This document shows positions 7,583 to 14,664 of a stretch of DNA of 20,062 bases, piece after piece. Source of the stretch: an uncultured bacterium (lineage in GTDB: Bacteria > Bacillota > Clostridia > Lachnospirales > Lachnospiraceae). The notes under the pieces are model-generated. The model was not told the DNA's origin. It saw only the letters and a list, made by a program, of their open reading frames with translations, and did not search any database. A program made the translations under genes and the position numbers. Location: positions 1 through 20,062 of the forward strand of contig CAOKFN010000063.1 in assembly GCA_948467735.1 (NCBI GenBank), given 5' to 3'. Position 1 is the first letter of the stretch. Every line of letters starts with the position of its first letter.

Positions 7583-9076
7583 ATGGGAAAACCTACTGGT
7601 TTTATGGAATATAAGCGGGAGGTTGGCAGGGCGGAGGATCCCGCAAAACGCATCAAGCATTTTAACGAATTTCATGAACATCTGCCCATGGAAAAACAGC
7701 AGCTTCAGGGGGCGCGCTGTATGGAATGCGGGGTGCCGTTCTGCCAGTCCGGGATGATGATCTGCGGCATGGCCAGCGGATGCCCTCTGCACAATCTCAT
7801 CCCGGAGTGGAACGATTTGGTATATCACGGCAACTGGCAGCAGGCATACAACCGATTAAAGAAGACGAACAGCTTCCCTGAATTTACATCGAGAGTCTGC
7901 CCCGCCCTGTGCGAAGCGGCATGTACCTGCGGGCTGAACGGGGATCCGGTGGCGACCCGGGAAAACGAATACGCCATCATTGAAAACGCCTATGCGCAGG
8001 GGTACGCGGCGGCCAATCCTCCCAAGGTGCGCACGGGAAAGAAGGTGGCGGTGGTGGGCAGCGGTCCCTCCGGATTGGCGGCGGCGGACCAGCTGAACAA
8101 ACGGGGGCATTCCGTCACGGTATTTGAACGCTCCGACCGAATCGGAGGACTGTTGATGTACGGCATTCCGAATATGAAGCTGGATAAGCAGGTGGTGGAA
8201 CGGAAACGCAGGATTATGGAGGAAGAAGGGGTGGTCTTTGTCACAGGGACGGATGTGTGCAGGGACAAGAAGGCGGAACAGATGCTTCGGGAGTTTGACC
8301 GCGTGATTCTGGCCTGCGGCGCGTCCAATCCCAGAGATATCAAGGCCCCCGGAAGGGACGCTAAGGGCATTTATTTTGCGGTGGACTTTTTAAAAGCCAA
8401 TACCAAGAGCCTGCTGGATTCCAATTTTGAGGACAAAACATATGTGGATACCAAGGATAAAAATGTGGTGATTATCGGCGGCGGCGATACGGGGAACGAC
8501 TGTGTGGGCACGTCCATCCGCCATGGGGCCAAAAGCGTGACGCAGATTGAGATGATGCCCAAGGCGCCGGATCAGCGGGCGGAAAATAATCCATGGCCGG
8601 AATGGCCCAAGGTCTGCAAGACGGATTACGGCCAGCAGGAGGCCATTGCGGTCTATGGGCACGATCCCAGAATCTACGAGTCCACAGTGAAGGAATTTGT
8701 CAAGGACAAGGAAGGAAACCTCACGGGGGTGAAAATCATAAAGCTGGCTTGGGAAAAGGACGCCGCCACAGGCCGCATGAATATGAAAGAAATCCCGGGC
8801 AGCGAAAAGCTCTTGGCGGCGGATATTGTGCTCATTGCCGCAGGCTTCCTTGGGGCCCAGAGCTATGTTGCCGAAGGCTTCGGGGTGGAGCTGAACGAGC
8901 GCACCAATGTGAAAACCGAGGCGGGAGGATTTCAGACAAGCAGGGAGAAGGTCTTTGTCACAGGGGATATGCACAGGGGGCAGTCGCTGGTGGTCTGGGC
9001 CATCCGGGAGGGCAGGGAGGCCGCCCGGGCGGTGGACGAGAGCCTGATGGGGTATTCCAATCTGGCGGTGCAGTAG
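7583..9076 (+). CDS. gltD: Glutamate synthase (NADPH), small subunit
   Basis: This 497-residue FAD- and NADPH-binding subunit oxidises NADPH and feeds electrons through 4Fe-4S clusters to GltB. The N-terminal cysteine-rich domain has C46, C49, C54 and C67, with C61 also nearby, and a second group at C106, C110, C114 and C116. The FAD dinucleotide fold is VAVVGSGPSGLAAA (about 155-168), followed by GGLLMYGIPNMKL. A second Rossmann motif, VVIIGGGDTGNDC, begins near 295. The C-terminal VFVTGDMHRGQSLVVWAI is typical. ATG 7583 is chosen because GGAGG (7573-7577) lies five bases upstream and MGKPTGFMEYKR is a natural N-terminus. The upstream in-frame ATG at 7538 has no ribosome site and lies inside the repeat array. 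Confidence 0.97.
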   Translation: MGKPTGFMEYKREVGRAEDPAKRIKHFNEFHEHLPMEKQQLQGARCMECGVPFCQSGMMICGMASGCPLHNLIPEWNDLVYHGNWQQAYNRLKKTNSFPEFTSRVCPALCEAACTCGLNGDPVATRENEYAIIENAYAQGYAAANPPKVRTGKKVAVVGSGPSGLAAADQLNKRGHSVTVFERSDRIGGLLMYGIPNMKLDKQVVERKRRIMEEEGVVFVTGTDVCRDKKAEQMLREFDRVILACGASNPRDIKAPGRDAKGIYFAVDFLKANTKSLLDSNFEDKTYVDTKDKNVVIIGGGDTGNDCVGTSIRHGAKSVTQIEMMPKAPDQRAENNPWPEWPKVCKTDYGQQEAIAVYGHDPRIYESTVKEFVKDKEGNLTGVKIIKLAWEKDAATGRMNMKEIPGSEKLLAADIVLIAAGFLGAQSYVAEGFGVELNERTNVKTEAGGFQTSREKVFVTGDMHRGQSLVVWAIREGREAARAVDESLMGYSNLAVQ

Positions 9077-9169
9077 GGATGGGGGTTTTAGCTGGTTTGC
9101 GTGCTGTATTTGATATCATGAACCTAAATGGATAGCTCTTTATCATGCAGGCAGGTAAAGTATCTATAT

Positions 9170-9370
9170 TATAGGAAACGACATGACTCTCTTTAATTTG
9201 CCCAGAAGCTATAGGAAACGACATAATTATTCTTACTTTGCTTGAACACCATCCCAGCAGCAATAATCAGCATAGGATATCAAAGGAAAGATTTTAAAGT
9301 CGTTACTATAAAATTTTAACAGCAGCCAGCACAGTGTGCCAAAGTAAAGTTTTTAAGTCGTTTACTATAG
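9170..9370. mobile_element. MITE-like inverted-repeat remnant
   Basis: TATAGGAAACGACAT occurs at 9170-9184 and 9210-9224. Inverted partners are GTCGTTACTATA at 9299-9310 and GTCGTTTACTATAG at 9357-9370. The inner left end (9209-9240) and the right end (9339-9370) remain similar over about 31 bases, both running from CTATAG to TTACTTTG with one gap. This gives a 162 bp element with imperfect terminal inverted repeats and no coding capacity, nested beside a second diverged pair. It may be a MITE or deletion remnant of an insertion sequence. A cluster of protein-binding sites is the alternative. Confidence 0.5.
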
Positions 9371-9377
9371 GTACTGA

Positions 9378-9413
9378 AAATGACCACACAGTTTTAAGTG
9401 TGGTCATTTTTTA
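9378..9413 (+). terminator. Strong intrinsic terminator
   Basis: A perfect 12 bp stem AAATGACCACAC (9378-9389) / GTGTGGTCATTT (9398-9409), with an 8-base loop and a continuing T-run. It is the first clear terminator after gltD, 300 bases downstream, and may serve the gltBD transcript. Confidence 0.85.
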
Positions 9414-9579
9414 GATTAGAATTTTACATACTCATTTTTATTATATTTGGGTCGTGAAAAAATTTTTGTCGGTTATGGCAGTACAATGAGTAACAAATAT
9501 TGTTGTATTAATTTTTAAGAAAAAAGGTTGTCCGCGTAACGGGCCGTATGATTTTGACGCAAATCTCGGGCGGAAGGTT

Positions 9580-10221
9580 CTAATTTATCTTCTCCAGTGC
9601 CATCAGGCTGTCTTGGTAGGCTTTCAGCTGTTCTCTTGCCATCAGCATTTCCTGTTCCAGTGCGCTGTATTTTTGCAGCTGCTCTTCCAGCTGTACGGTT
9701 AAATATTCGGACATGGATTCCCGGGAAGCGGAAGAATTTGTTCCCGTGAGGGAGTCGTTCTTTTGCCTGACGGAATGATATGCGTCTATTTTGGCTTTGA
9801 CAGCCATCATTTGAGATTCGATGCCGCTTATTTTTTCCAGTGACGCTCTGATCTGCTGTTTTAGAAAATCTGATAAGGATTCATTATTGATGGCGGCTTC
9901 CTCGGGCAGGTTTTGGTTCTTTTGATTGAGCTGTGCAAGGGTTTCTGCAATGTCTATTGTTGATTTCATGCCAAGAGGAAGAAGCATGCTGCATAACATG
10001 GATGCAAAACCGAAACCAATGGAGCCGGCTGACGGTGTGGATGTCAGAAATTTAGCCAGCTGCTTGGCAGAGATGGTGTATCCCTTTTTTTTGGAAGAAA
10101 TCTCTGCCTGTAGTTTTCCGTCGCGAATCCATCGTCTGACAGTTTCCTCGTTTGTCTGTAAAAGCTCCGCAACGGTTTTTACGCTTAAATTATTTTGATT
10201 TGAATCTATAAGTTCATCCAT
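9580..10221 (-). CDS. HTH (MerR/excisionase-like) protein with coiled coil
   Basis: 213 residues. A winged-helix-like DNA-binding segment lies at about 12-59 (SVKTVAELLQTNEETVRRWI, then GKLQAE and YTISAKQLAKFL), matching the pattern of MerR/excisionase helix-turn-helix domains. A hydrophobic stretch of about 20 residues (64-85) could be a membrane or packing helix. The rest, to the C-terminus, is a long Gln/Glu/Leu-rich predicted coiled coil. The start is ATG at 10221, with GGAAGGA nine bases upstream on the minus strand; a 30-residue in-frame extension lacks support and overlaps the promoter. It is divergent from the two-gene unit at 10441, so it could be their regulator or a partner subunit; both are inference. 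Low GC suggests acquisition. Confidence 0.75.
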   Translation of the reverse strand: MDELIDSNQNNLSVKTVAELLQTNEETVRRWIRDGKLQAEISSKKKGYTISAKQLAKFLTSTPSAGSIGFGFASMLCSMLLPLGMKSTIDIAETLAQLNQKNQNLPEEAAINNESLSDFLKQQIRASLEKISGIESQMMAVKAKIDAYHSVRQKNDSLTGTNSSASRESMSEYLTVQLEEQLQKYSALEQEMLMAREQLKAYQDSLMALEKIN

Positions 10222-10267
10222 TTTAAGGCATCCTTCCTGACTTGATAATATTGGGCAGAACGTTTTT

Positions 10268-10296
10268 ATTTTACCTGTTTTTTTTTGATAAGTCAA
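10268..10296 (-). promoter_or_regulatory. Predicted promoter of the HTH gene
   Basis: On the minus strand, TTGACT (10296-10291), 17 bases, then TAAAAT (10273-10268) preceded by GG. It lies 46 bases upstream of the ATG at 10221. Confidence 0.6.
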
Positions 10297-10329
10297 TAAA
10301 ATAAGTATCAAAAAATTAATAATACATTA

Positions 10330-10358
10330 TTGATATTAAAAAATATTAATGCTATAAT
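10330..10358 (+). promoter_or_regulatory. Predicted promoter of the DUF697-like / unknown operon
   Basis: TTGATA (10330-10335), exactly 17 bases, then consensus TATAAT (10353-10358). It predicts a leader of about 75 bases. It is back-to-back with the minus-strand promoter at 10268-10296; their -35 boxes are 33 bases apart, so one bound regulator could control both. Confidence 0.75.
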
Positions 10359-10440
10359 CTGTGTATTAAATAAATGATATACATTAAAGTCACATTAAAA
10401 AGTGCGATGTTGTGTGTACATATAGTAAAAGGAGGAGTTT

Positions 10441-10809
10441 ATGATGGAAAATGATAAGAAAGCACGCAGGTCGATTCACAAATGGGCGTTTTTAGGCGCT
10501 AATACAGCGGCTCTTCTGCCGCCTCCAGCGGATGCGTTTGCATTAGCCTCGGAAGAAGCGTTGATGACAGTGAAGATTGCCGCTTTGTTTGGGCATGCCC
10601 TTACAAAGAAAACTGCGGCTCAGGCGCTTGCAACAGGTGCGTTTGGCGTGGTAGTTGGCACATCCGCGGCTATTGCCGTGTTTGAAGGATTGGATTTAGC
10701 TTATCCGGCAACCATTCCTGCGAAAGTATTGGTTGCGACAGGGGTTATGGAATCTCTGGGATGGACAGTTTACGAATTCTATAAAAACGGACAGGAGATT
10801 TTAGGGTAG
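10441..10809 (+). CDS. Small hydrophobic protein, DUF697-like
   Basis: 122 residues from the first ATG. AGGAGGAG (10430-10437) lies close upstream of tandem ATG codons at 10441 and 10444; the second (121 residues) has better spacing. After a basic, polar N-terminus the protein is rich in Ala, Leu and Val, with two or three hydrophobic helices: WAFLGANTAALLPPPADAF, then TVKIAALFGHAL and GVVVGTSAAIAVFEGLD. The PPPADAF...MTVKIAALFG layout recalls the DUF697/YcjF helical domain often found with GTPases. No GTPase is nearby, and the match is by eye only. It is followed 64 bases later by an unknown gene, probably in one operon. Confidence 0.7.
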   Translation: MMENDKKARRSIHKWAFLGANTAALLPPPADAFALASEEALMTVKIAALFGHALTKKTAAQALATGAFGVVVGTSAAIAVFEGLDLAYPATIPAKVLVATGVMESLGWTVYEFYKNGQEILG

Positions 10810-10873
10810 GAAAATTTGGTGAAAGGATATTACGCCTGACAGAACAGAGAAAGTTATTATGGAGGGAGTGTAA

Positions 10874-11584
10874 ATGATTGGAATAATAGGGAAGAAAATT
10901 AAAAAAATACAAAAAGAGATTGTAAGACATAATGCTTTGGTATTATTAGGTATAGAAAAGCCCTATCGTGCCCAGCAGATTGAGTACAACCAAAAAATTC
11001 AGAAAGAACTGCAGGAGACGTTTAAAAGAGAGCCGGGCGAAAGATGTGAGGAGTGGCTCAAAAGGATCGACCAAGTGACGGATGAAAGTATGAATGGATT
11101 GGGTGAAGTAGGAATTGAATCAGATGAAATGAATATAGTTGGTCAAATAGGTCGTTTGGCGTGGGAGGAAATGTCTACATATTGCGTAATTCCATTTATT
11201 GAACTTATGCTGCATGCATTACATGAAACGTCGGAAGAAAATTCACTTGATCGTAATTATGGCACGATCATTATGAAATTTAATTGTTTTCGTTCAAACA
11301 CCGAGCTTTCGCTATTTAATCTTTTTAGTGAAACTGGCAGGATTATGTCAGGAGAAAGAGGACTTGGAGCAAGAGCATGGTCAATATATTATGATGTAAA
11401 AAGAGTGCTCAAAAAATACTGCGAAACCGGCATCATGGAAGATATTCAATCAGATGAGCTGTTTAAACCTTCTCTTTTGGAAGAAATGATTGGTGCGGGG
11501 ATAGTGCTTGCGGGTATCGTGATGAAAGAGTGTGCAAAGGCATCTGCTGATTCAAAAGAGGTGCAGGTACTGCCTGATAAGTAA
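10874..11584 (+). CDS. Hypothetical protein, soluble, mostly helical
   Basis: 236 residues, not recognised. GGAGGG (10861-10866) lies seven bases before the ATG. The N-terminus is basic (KKIKKIQKEIVRHN); the middle is acidic and helical, with a Trp/Met segment (LAWEEMSTYCVIPFIEL); a short hydrophobic patch near the C-terminus (MIGAGIVLAGIVM) could insert in or lie on a membrane. It has no nuclease, ATPase or protease motif that I can see. It is in the same orientation as the DUF697-like gene, 64 bases behind it, without an intervening terminator, so it is likely the second gene of that operon. Base composition is AT-rich like its neighbours and unlike gltD or the genes from 12106 on. Confidence 0.75.
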   Translation: MIGIIGKKIKKIQKEIVRHNALVLLGIEKPYRAQQIEYNQKIQKELQETFKREPGERCEEWLKRIDQVTDESMNGLGEVGIESDEMNIVGQIGRLAWEEMSTYCVIPFIELMLHALHETSEENSLDRNYGTIIMKFNCFRSNTELSLFNLFSETGRIMSGERGLGARAWSIYYDVKRVLKKYCETGIMEDIQSDELFKPSLLEEMIGAGIVLAGIVMKECAKASADSKEVQVLPDK

Positions 11585-11635
11585 GGCGATATGAATGATT
11601 GATGCCATGGAATGAATTAAGAACGCAGGGAAAGG

Positions 11636-11684
11636 ACGGCTGGCATTATGATATAAGGGGACACAATATCACAATGTCAGCCGT
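11636..11684. repeat. Long inverted repeat, 19 bp arms
   Basis: ACGGCTGGCATTATGATAT (11636-11654) faces ATATCACAATGTCAGCCGT (11666-11684) across an 11-base loop. Seventeen positions pair, one is a G-U wobble and one is mismatched. No T-run follows on either strand, so it is not a classic terminator. It could be a MITE relic, a processed RNA hairpin or a protein site downstream of the accessory operon. Confidence 0.75.
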
Positions 11685-11947
11685 TCGCAATATTGACTGA
11701 ATTTGAACCTCAACCGCTGAGGCGGCATCCTGAAACTTGAGTGTGTTATACCAAGGATTGGGAATGATAATTTTTCAGAATAAACATTCTCCTAATTCTG
11801 TTTTTTCTGCTTTTGAATGGGATTTTGAATCTCTTGGCCATTTCCTGTCTGCATCTGCAATAGGTGATTTTTTATAATATGAGAAGAACTTTCTCTCTGG
11901 AATCCAATGAAAGAGTTTTGCTGTTTGAAAGATATATGGATTAATTT

Positions 11948-11976
11948 TTGACAGTGAAATAAAATTATGATAGATT
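11948..11976 (+). promoter_or_regulatory. Candidate promoter of the acetyltransferase gene
   Basis: A perfect TTGACA (11948-11953), 17 bases, then TAGATT (11971-11976, 4 of 6 to consensus). The predicted leader is about 120 bases, with two small hairpins before the ribosome site. Confidence 0.45.
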
Positions 11977-12105
11977 AGTAGAAGAAATGGATGTAATAAT
12001 GAATTTTCGGCGGATATGCAGCAGAACAGGCAGAGTGCCTGCGGGGCTGTCCTAGGGACGATGAATTTTTATGAATGATACATATGGCGCAAAAAGGAGG
12101 TTATT

Positions 12106-12657
12106 ATGCAGAACAAAGGCACCGGGACACTGGAAACGGACAGATTGATCTTAAGGCGGTTTCGGCTTGAGGATGCGGAGCAGATGTTCAAAAACTGGGC
12201 TTCTGATGGGAGGGTGACGGAGTTTTTGACTTGGCCGTCCCATGGGGATGTGGAAGTAACCAAAGCCGTGGTAGGCAGCTGGGTGAAAAATTATTCCGAT
12301 ATGGCGTATTATAACTGGGTGATAGAATTAAAATCTGCGAAGGAGATTATCGGGAATATTTCGGTGATAAAATTGGATGAAAAAATAGAAGCCGCCGAAA
12401 TAGGGTATTGTATGGGGACAAACTGGTGGGGACAGTCGATTATGCCGGAGGCATTGAAAGAGGTGATCGCATATCTTTTTGACGAAGTGGGCCTAAACCG
12501 CGTAGAGGCATCTCATGACAGCAATAATCCCAAGTCGGGGAGGGTAATGGAAAAGGCGGGCATGAAGCAGGAAGGGATATTGAGGGAGACGGGGTTGAAT
12601 CGGCATGGAATCTACTACGATAAGGTATGGTATTCGATTTTGAGAAATGAGCGGTAA
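12106..12657 (+). CDS. GNAT acetyltransferase, RimJ/RimL type
   Basis: 183 residues, typical for the Acetyltransf_3 group, which transfers acetyl from acetyl-CoA to protein N-termini or small amines. The N-terminal TDRLILRRFRLEDAEQMF is the family signature. The acetyl-CoA region is seen in EIGYCMGTNWWGQSIMPEAL, followed by VEASHDSNNPKSGRVMEKAG, the usual helix near the end of the fold. GGAGG lies five bases before the ATG. The gene is followed 43 bases later by an AAA-ATPase/nuclease-like gene in the same direction, so they may share a transcript. The substrate cannot be predicted. Confidence 0.9.
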   Translation: MQNKGTGTLETDRLILRRFRLEDAEQMFKNWASDGRVTEFLTWPSHGDVEVTKAVVGSWVKNYSDMAYYNWVIELKSAKEIIGNISVIKLDEKIEAAEIGYCMGTNWWGQSIMPEALKEVIAYLFDEVGLNRVEASHDSNNPKSGRVMEKAGMKQEGILRETGLNRHGIYYDKVWYSILRNER

Positions 12658-12700
12658 CGGAAGGCAGCGGCAATAGAAGGATCGGAGAGGAGACGTGCTT

Positions 12701-14494
12701 ATGGCAAGGACAGTCAGCATAGGATGTCAGGATTTTGAAACGATTCGCAGGGAAGGTTATTTTTACGTGGACAAAACCCGGTTTATTCGGGAATGGTGGG
12801 AGGAAGGGGACAGTGTGACGCTGATTACCCGTCCCAGAAGGTTTGGGAAAACTCTGACCATGAATATGGTGGAAAAGTTTTTTTCGATTGAATATGCCGG
12901 AAGGGAAGAATTATTTGAGGGGCTGTCTGTCTGGGAGGAGGAAAAATATCGCCGGCTGCAGGGAACCTATCCGGTGATTGCGCTTTCTTTTGCCAATGTG
13001 AAAGAGCAGGATTTTCATTCCGCAAAGAAAAGAATATGCCATATATTGTCAAATCTGTATTCACAGAACCGTTTTTTGATGGATGCGGGTATTTTGGATG
13101 AAAAGGAACGGAAATTTTTTGAGACGGTGTCAATGGATATGGATGCGAGCGAGGCGGCTATGGCCGTCCATCAGCTATCGTGCTATCTGTCCCGCTATTA
13201 TAAGAAAAAAGTCATCATTCTTCTGGACGAATATGATACTCCCATGCAGGAGGCTTATGTGCATGACTTTTGGGGGGAACTGGTTTCCTTTATCAGAAAT
13301 ATGTTCAACGCCGCCTTCAAGACGAACCCTTATCTGGAACGGGCCATTATGACCGGGATAACAAGGGTCAGTAAGGAATCCATCTTCTCGGATTTGAATA
13401 ACTTGGAGGTGGTGACGACCACGTCGGAAAAATATGCGGACAGCTTCGGTTTTACGGAGGAGGAAGTCTTTGACGAGTTGAAAGAATTTCATTTATCCGA
13501 ACAGATGGAAACGGTGAAAAGATGGTATGATGGTTTTTCCTTTGGAAATCGGACGGATATCTATAATCCATGGTCTGTCTTAAATTTTCTTGATAAAAGG
13601 AAAGCGGCCTTATATTGGGCGAATTCCAGTTCCAACAGCCTCATCGGGAAATTAATCCGGGAAGGGGATAAGAGTATCAAACAGGCGTTTGAGGGGCTGA
13701 TTCAGGGCGGGGACATCCGGGTGGAGATTGATGAGGAAATTGTTTTCAGCCAGCTTCAGACAAAGAAGAACGCGGTCTGGAGCCTCCTGCTTGCAGGCGG
13801 CTATTTGAAGGTGATAAAAGTAGAATTTATGGAGGACGGCGAAAGCTGTTATTATCATCTTGCTTTGACAAACAGGGAAGTCCGGGTGATGTTTAAGCAT
13901 ATGATCCGGGACTGGTTTTCGGAGGATGGGGAAAATTATAATGATTTTATCAAGGCGCTGCTGTTGGATGACGTGAAGGCCATGAATCTATATATGAACA
14001 GGGTGGCGTTACAGATTTTCAGCTCCTTTGACACGGGAAGGAAACCCTCGGCGGAAGAGCCGGAGAGGTTTTATCATGGTTTTGTGCTGGGATTGATGGT
14101 GGAGCTTGCGGACAGATATGTGTTTACGTCAAATCGGGAAAGCGGTTTCGGGAGGTATGATGTGATGCTGGAGCCGAAAGTGTATGAGGGCGGCATTGCG
14201 GGGAAAGCGGTTTATGGCGGCAGGGAGGAAGGAGGCAGTTATTTTGGCGGGAATGGCGCTGTGGATCATCTGTGCAGGGATGCGATTATTATAGAGTTCA
14301 AAGTTCAGGATTCGGAGGAGGAGAAGGCGCTTTCCGATACCGTGGAGGCGGCTTTGGAACAGATAGAGAGGCGAAATTACGGGGCGGCGCTTGCGGCGAG
14401 GGGAATTCCGGAGGAAAGAATCCGCAAGTATGGGTTTGCCTTTTGCGGGAACCGGGTGTTGATTGGAAGGGCGGGGACGAAACGGAAGGGATAA
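12701..14494 (+). CDS. AAA-ATPase-like / PD-(D/E)XK nuclease-like protein, copy 1
   Basis: 597 residues of the family with an N-terminal AAA-ATPase-like domain (PF09820 type) and C-terminal PD-(D/E)XK-like domain (PF08011 type). The N-terminus GCQDFETIRREGYFYVDKT is diagnostic. The P-loop is RPRRFGKT with K50 and the Walker B is VIILLDEYD with D176/E177. RVSKESIFSDLNN and YDGFSFG follow. The nuclease motif has D487 (GRYDV) and E532-x-K534 (IEFK). The 45-residue D-to-E spacing holds a Gly-rich insertion absent from copy 2. ATG 12701 is preferred over the upstream GTG at 12695 because AGGAG (12688-12692) is eight bases from the ATG but only two from the GTG. Members are common in gut anaerobes; defence or mobile roles are suspected, not shown. 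Confidence 0.9.
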   Translation: MARTVSIGCQDFETIRREGYFYVDKTRFIREWWEEGDSVTLITRPRRFGKTLTMNMVEKFFSIEYAGREELFEGLSVWEEEKYRRLQGTYPVIALSFANVKEQDFHSAKKRICHILSNLYSQNRFLMDAGILDEKERKFFETVSMDMDASEAAMAVHQLSCYLSRYYKKKVIILLDEYDTPMQEAYVHDFWGELVSFIRNMFNAAFKTNPYLERAIMTGITRVSKESIFSDLNNLEVVTTTSEKYADSFGFTEEEVFDELKEFHLSEQMETVKRWYDGFSFGNRTDIYNPWSVLNFLDKRKAALYWANSSSNSLIGKLIREGDKSIKQAFEGLIQGGDIRVEIDEEIVFSQLQTKKNAVWSLLLAGGYLKVIKVEFMEDGESCYYHLALTNREVRVMFKHMIRDWFSEDGENYNDFIKALLLDDVKAMNLYMNRVALQIFSSFDTGRKPSAEEPERFYHGFVLGLMVELADRYVFTSNRESGFGRYDVMLEPKVYEGGIAGKAVYGGREEGGSYFGGNGAVDHLCRDAIIIEFKVQDSEEEKALSDTVEAALEQIERRNYGAALAARGIPEERIRKYGFAFCGNRVLIGRAGTKRKG

Positions 14495-14664
14495 GAAAGG
14501 CAGATGGTAAAGGGCAGGTGGAAATGCGCAGGCAGATAAGGATGGGCGGAAATGCAGGGATAGAAAAGGGCAGCCGGAAAGGCAGAGATAGAAAAGAATA
14601 GGTGGAAATGCATAGATAAAAAGGGTAAGAAATGTGCAGAAAAAATAGGCAGGAAGGGGCAGGT
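14495..14664 (+). repeat. Purine-rich spacer with degenerate repeats
   Basis: The plus strand is overwhelmingly A and G from about 14462 through the start of the next gene. Imperfect copies of a motif centred on GGAAATGC occur near 14519, 14550 and 14603, each followed by an AGATA- or GGATA-like stretch and A/G runs. The strand bias resembles a degenerated tandem repeat. It ends in AGGAAGGGG (14651-14659), the ribosome site of the next gene. Confidence 0.55.

Larger units (their letters stand above)
9077..9579. other. AT-rich gene-free stretch after gltD
   Basis: No credible gene is seen in these 503 bases. They contain four copies of a TATAGKAAACGAC-like motif in two orientations (9170-9370) and a strong terminator (9378-9411). 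Base composition drops sharply compared with gltD, marking the edge of an accessory segment. Between 9412 and 9579 I see only AT-rich DNA and a minor AACAA/TTGTT hairpin. Confidence 0.6.
11585..12105. other. Gene-free stretch with one long hairpin and a promoter
   Basis: This 521 bp AT-rich gap contains a 19-base inverted repeat (11636-11684), a short CCGC/GCGG hairpin near 11720, a promoter candidate (11948-11976), and in the leader CAGGCA/TGCCTG and GTCC/GGAC hairpins between about 12028 and 12060. A 21-codon ATG frame at 11880 has no ribosome site. No convincing gene or gene remnant is identified. Confidence 0.5.

Noticed and set aside
8593..9135. 180-residue plus-strand frame overlapping gltD
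   Set aside because: Low-complexity Gly/Arg-rich product in another frame of gltD; no ribosome site or recognisable domain.
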